This document shows positions 61,981 to 64,000 of a stretch of 64,000 nt of DNA, piece by piece. Made by a program: the position numbers and the translations under genes. The notes under the pieces were generated by a model. It did not search any database, had not been told where the DNA came from, and worked only from the letters and a program-made list of their open reading frames with translations. Source of the stretch: Natronoglomus mannanivorans. Its GTDB lineage: Archaea; Halobacteriota; Halobacteria; Halobacteriales; Natrialbaceae. The stretch covers positions 124,001 to 188,000 of the forward strand of contig JAOPKB010000007.1 of the NCBI GenBank assembly GCA_025517485.1, written 5' to 3'. Positions within the stretch are counted from its first letter, which is position 1. Each line of letters begins with the position of its first letter.

Positions 61981-62409
61981 ATGGGCAACAAGAACAAGAC
62001 GATCTCGTTCCGGGTGAACGAGGACGCGTTCGAGGCGCTCCAGGACATCGCCGAAGAGCGCGATATCTCGTTGTCCGCCGTGTTCCGCGACTACGTCGAC
62101 TTGCTGGTCGAACACGACGGACAGGTCGCCGTCGTCCCGGAGGAAGAACTCGAGGACGCCGGGTCCGGAAACGGCGAACAGGAATCGGAGCCGACCTTCC
62201 CCCCGACCGTCGAGGTTCCCAAGAGCTTCCTTCGCGAACACGAACGCCTCGAACTCGAGACCGAACACCTCCGCGAGCAACTCGAGGAGCACAAGACCTA
62301 CGTCAACGACCTTCGCGACCGACTCGAGGACGAAGAAGACGAAGTGCTCTTGCTCGACGACTTAGACGACGGCGAGGGAGACGAGAGCGAACCGTATCAG
62401 CTCCGTTGA
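61981..62409 (+). CDS. Ribbon-helix-helix protein with coiled coil
   Basis: 142 residues. Residues 5-45 (KTISFRVNEDAFEALQDIAEERDISLSAVFRDYVD) are a CopG/MetJ-type ribbon-helix-helix DNA-binding domain: one strand and two helices that dimerise. A Pro/Glu linker (PTFPPTVEVP) leads to a coiled coil (about 80-125, EHERLELETEHLREQLEEHK) and an acidic tail. Most likely a transcription factor or chromosome-associated protein. Alone on the plus strand. Confidence 0.85.
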   Translation: MGNKNKTISFRVNEDAFEALQDIAEERDISLSAVFRDYVDLLVEHDGQVAVVPEEELEDAGSGNGEQESEPTFPPTVEVPKSFLREHERLELETEHLREQLEEHKTYVNDLRDRLEDEEDEVLLLDDLDDGEGDESEPYQLR

Positions 62410-62437
62410 TCTCGAGTCCTGTACGTTCGACTCCCCT

Positions 62438-62893
62438 CTACTTCGCCAGATCCCGCTTTACCCGCCGAATCTCCTCGTGTTTCTCCGACGCCCCGTCGAC
62501 TCGGGCCAGCCCCTCGGCTGCCTCGAGGGTCCGCACTGCATCGTCGAGAAACGAGAGCACGTCGCCGGGATAGGCGTAGAGCATGTAGTCGTCGCTCATC
62601 ACGTCGACGATGGCGTCCGGACCGAGCCCTTGTGCGCGCAACTCGAGTAGGTACCGCATGAACTTCCGCTCGGGACAGCCACAGTAGGGGTTGTTGTCGC
62701 AGTCGCAATCGAGGAAGTCCTGAGCGAAGTCCAGCACCCGGTCTCGGGTCGCGTCGTCTAACTTCTCGAGGCCCTCGCCCTGAAAGAGGATGTCGAGGGT
62801 CGCACCTTTGAACGCCCCTTTCGGAATCGAGGTCTCGAGTTGAGAGGCGAGTTGCTGGTGATTCTTGACGTAGATTTTGTCGGTGATGGCCAC
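62438..62893 (-). CDS. DUF5814-type protein with Cys cluster
   Basis: 151 residues. It has FLDCDCDNNPYCGCPERKF (about 61-79), five cysteines in a short loop that could hold a metal or iron-sulfur site, within an otherwise helical protein. The start MAITDKIYVKNHQQ and this loop match haloarchaeal DUF5814. Other members are longer (helicase-like fusions), this one is the separate N-terminal domain. Function unknown. Confidence 0.72.
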   Translation of the reverse strand: MAITDKIYVKNHQQLASQLETSIPKGAFKGATLDILFQGEGLEKLDDATRDRVLDFAQDFLDCDCDNNPYCGCPERKFMRYLLELRAQGLGPDAIVDVMSDDYMLYAYPGDVLSFLDDAVRTLEAAEGLARVDGASEKHEEIRRVKRDLAK

Positions 62894-63060
62894 GCGTTGG
62901 GTGATCTACTGGCGGGATGGGCAAAAGCGATGCGGATGGACGGTATGCGTGTCGGACATCAGCGTGTGCTGTGGGCACAATTACCAGGCAAGCGCGGGGG
63001 TCTGTCGTACAAGTCGTAACGTATTTCACGTACACCTCGCTTACGTTTGGTTGCAAGCGC

Positions 63061-63133
63061 GTCCGGGTTGGGGTAGTGGTTATCCTTCAGCCTTGTGGAG
63101 GCTGAGACGCGGGTTCGATTCTCGCACCCGGAC
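63061..63133 (+). tRNA. tRNA-His (anticodon GTG)
   Basis: Cloverleaf with a gene-encoded G at -1 (63061) opposite C73 (63133), the identity element of histidine tRNA. Acceptor stem TCCGGGT/ACCCGGA. Anticodon stem CAGCC/GGCTG closes loop TTGTGGA with anticodon GTG. T-arm GCGGGTTCGATTCTCGC. The genomic DNA does not encode CCA. Directly downstream, on the same strand, is a TATA box and an HNH gene. Confidence 0.95.
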
Positions 63134-63224
63134 TGGATTTCTTCACCCATTTCTTAACTCATATCCAGTGGCACGTTAGATTCCAAAACCCGTCATTCGA
63201 AATCGGGGCTTCCTGACCGTCGTA

Positions 63225-63234
63225 TTTTTATATA
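63225..63234 (+). promoter_or_regulatory. TATA box of the HNH gene
   Basis: TTTTTATATA centred about 28 bases before ATG 63258, while an in-frame ATG at 63237 is too close to it. It therefore favours 63258 as a leaderless start. Confidence 0.6.
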
Positions 63235-63257
63235 GGATGCCGACTGGAAATCCGACG

Positions 63258-64000
63258 ATGTTACACTGCCCGACGTGTGACGAGGAATTTCTCACCAGGA
63301 CCGAACGGAGAGAACATCATCTTTCCGAGCACGGTACGCGAGTCCCGAACAAGACGTGTGCTCAGTGTGAGACACAGTTCTACGCCCGGTACGAGAAGAA
63401 ATACTGTTCCGAAGCGTGCCGAAAAATCGGTTTCACACCCACCAAATCACCGGATTCGAGCTACGGAAACGCCAAAGAAGAGACCTCGTGTAAACTGTGT
63501 GGGGAGTCGTTCGAATACTATCCATCCGCGAAAGAAGGGTTGTACTGTCCCTCGTGCGTCGAGAACGAATCGTGGCGGGACCCACCGGAACTCGAGGGTG
63601 CCGACCATCCCCGCTGGAACGGCGGTAAAGTCACCGTCGACTGCGACGTCTGCAGTGACTCGGTCGAGCGATATCCCAGCAACGTCCACGAGGTCGTCTG
63701 CTGTAGCGAGGATTGTCGCGGCCAGTGGCTCTCCGAGGAGTTCACCGGCGAGGGCCATCCCAACTGGGCCGGCGGCGGAAACGAGACCTACGGCAAGGGC
63801 TGGGCCGCCGTCAGGGAGGCCGCCCTCGAGCGAGACGACTACCAGTGTGTCCACTGCGGTACGACCAGCGACGAACTTGGCCGAAATCCCGACGTTCACC
63901 ACATCGTCCCCGTTCGCGCCTTCGTCGCGTCCGAGGAGTACGAGAAGACGGACGCACACGTCCTCGAGAACGTCGTTTCCCTCTGTCTTCCCTGTCACAG
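63258..64000 (+). CDS. Multi-zinc-finger HNH endonuclease, C-terminus beyond window
   Basis: About 247 residues are visible and the frame is still open at the window end. It starts with a C2H2-like finger (CPTC at 4-7 and HHLSEH), then cysteine pairs in CAQC/CSEAC, CKLCG/CPSC, CDVC/CCSEDC, each of the treble-clef type. The C-terminal part is an HNH nuclease: CVHCG, HHIVPVRAF and SLCLPCH, the latter two giving the His-His core and metal ligands. Repeated EGxxHPxW motifs lie between the fingers. It follows tRNA-His by 125 bases. Could be a mobile or homing-type nuclease or a defence protein. Confidence 0.82.
   Translation, partial: MLHCPTCDEEFLTRTERREHHLSEHGTRVPNKTCAQCETQFYARYEKKYCSEACRKIGFTPTKSPDSSYGNAKEETSCKLCGESFEYYPSAKEGLYCPSCVENESWRDPPELEGADHPRWNGGKVTVDCDVCSDSVERYPSNVHEVVCCSEDCRGQWLSEEFTGEGHPNWAGGGNETYGKGWAAVREAALERDDYQCVHCGTTSDELGRNPDVHHIVPVRAFVASEEYEKTDAHVLENVVSLCLPCH

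Overview
The window is a high-GC archaeal chromosome segment from an extremely halophilic archaeon (class Halobacteria). The proteins are strongly acidic. The information-processing genes are archaeal: aRF1 release factor, RPA with an RPA-associated partner, the Tfx regulator and an A-type ATP synthase. Promoters show archaeal TATA boxes about 25-27 bases before leaderless starts. PGF-CTERM, Tat and haloarchaeal small zinc-finger proteins are common. The mix, including a secreted GH9 cellulase, would suit the Natrialbales, but that placement is inference.

Layout. 1-9.2 kb: an MFS transporter cut by the window edge, tRNA-Ser(GGA), small membrane and hypothetical genes, threonine ammonia-lyase with a hairpin-bearing leader, a MATE exporter, an orphan and apparently frameshifted ABC-2 permease, and a PGF-CTERM surface protein. 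9.3-20.4 kb: histidine kinase, citrate synthase, a soluble PhoU/TrkA-C protein, a Gfo/Idh/MocA oxidoreductase, an MFS transporter divergent from an M14-family acylase-like protein, threonine synthase and a Tat lipoprotein. 20.5-28.9 kb: GH9 cellulase with Fn3 and dockerin-like modules, argS, minD, prf1 and a FilR1-type regulator.

28.9-43.1 kb is dominated by the A-type ATP synthase. H-I-K-E-C-F-A-B lie together on the minus strand (43092 to 34790). Subunit D lies further downstream at 28890-29633, separated by an oppositely transcribed DUF4129-DUF7269-DUF58-DUF7519 cluster and small zinc-ribbon and membrane genes. A decayed copy of the atpI 3' end sits between atpK and atpI.

43.2-52.5 kb: methyltransferase, type IV pilin, a divergent pair formed by a secreted DUF7096-like protein and a membrane-anchored winged-helix protein, a COG2108 radical SAM protein, a second M14-family protein, DUF7344 and DUF373 proteins, and isoprenyl diphosphate synthase. 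52.6-64 kb: a lipoprotein serpin, etfBA with a duplicated 3' end, TRAM and Tfx proteins, an atypical SDR, nadE, an rpa-rpap operon with an unusual leader, a ribbon-helix-helix protein, tRNA-His(GTG), and a multi-zinc-finger HNH endonuclease running off the end.

Most of the window is chromosomal core. No CRISPR array, insertion sequence or prophage was seen. The most interesting signals are the rpa leader (a leaderless 10-codon ORF whose hairpin would hide the rpa Shine-Dalgarno), the atpI remnant, the etfA 3' duplication, the serpin, and the HNH gene directly after tRNA-His.
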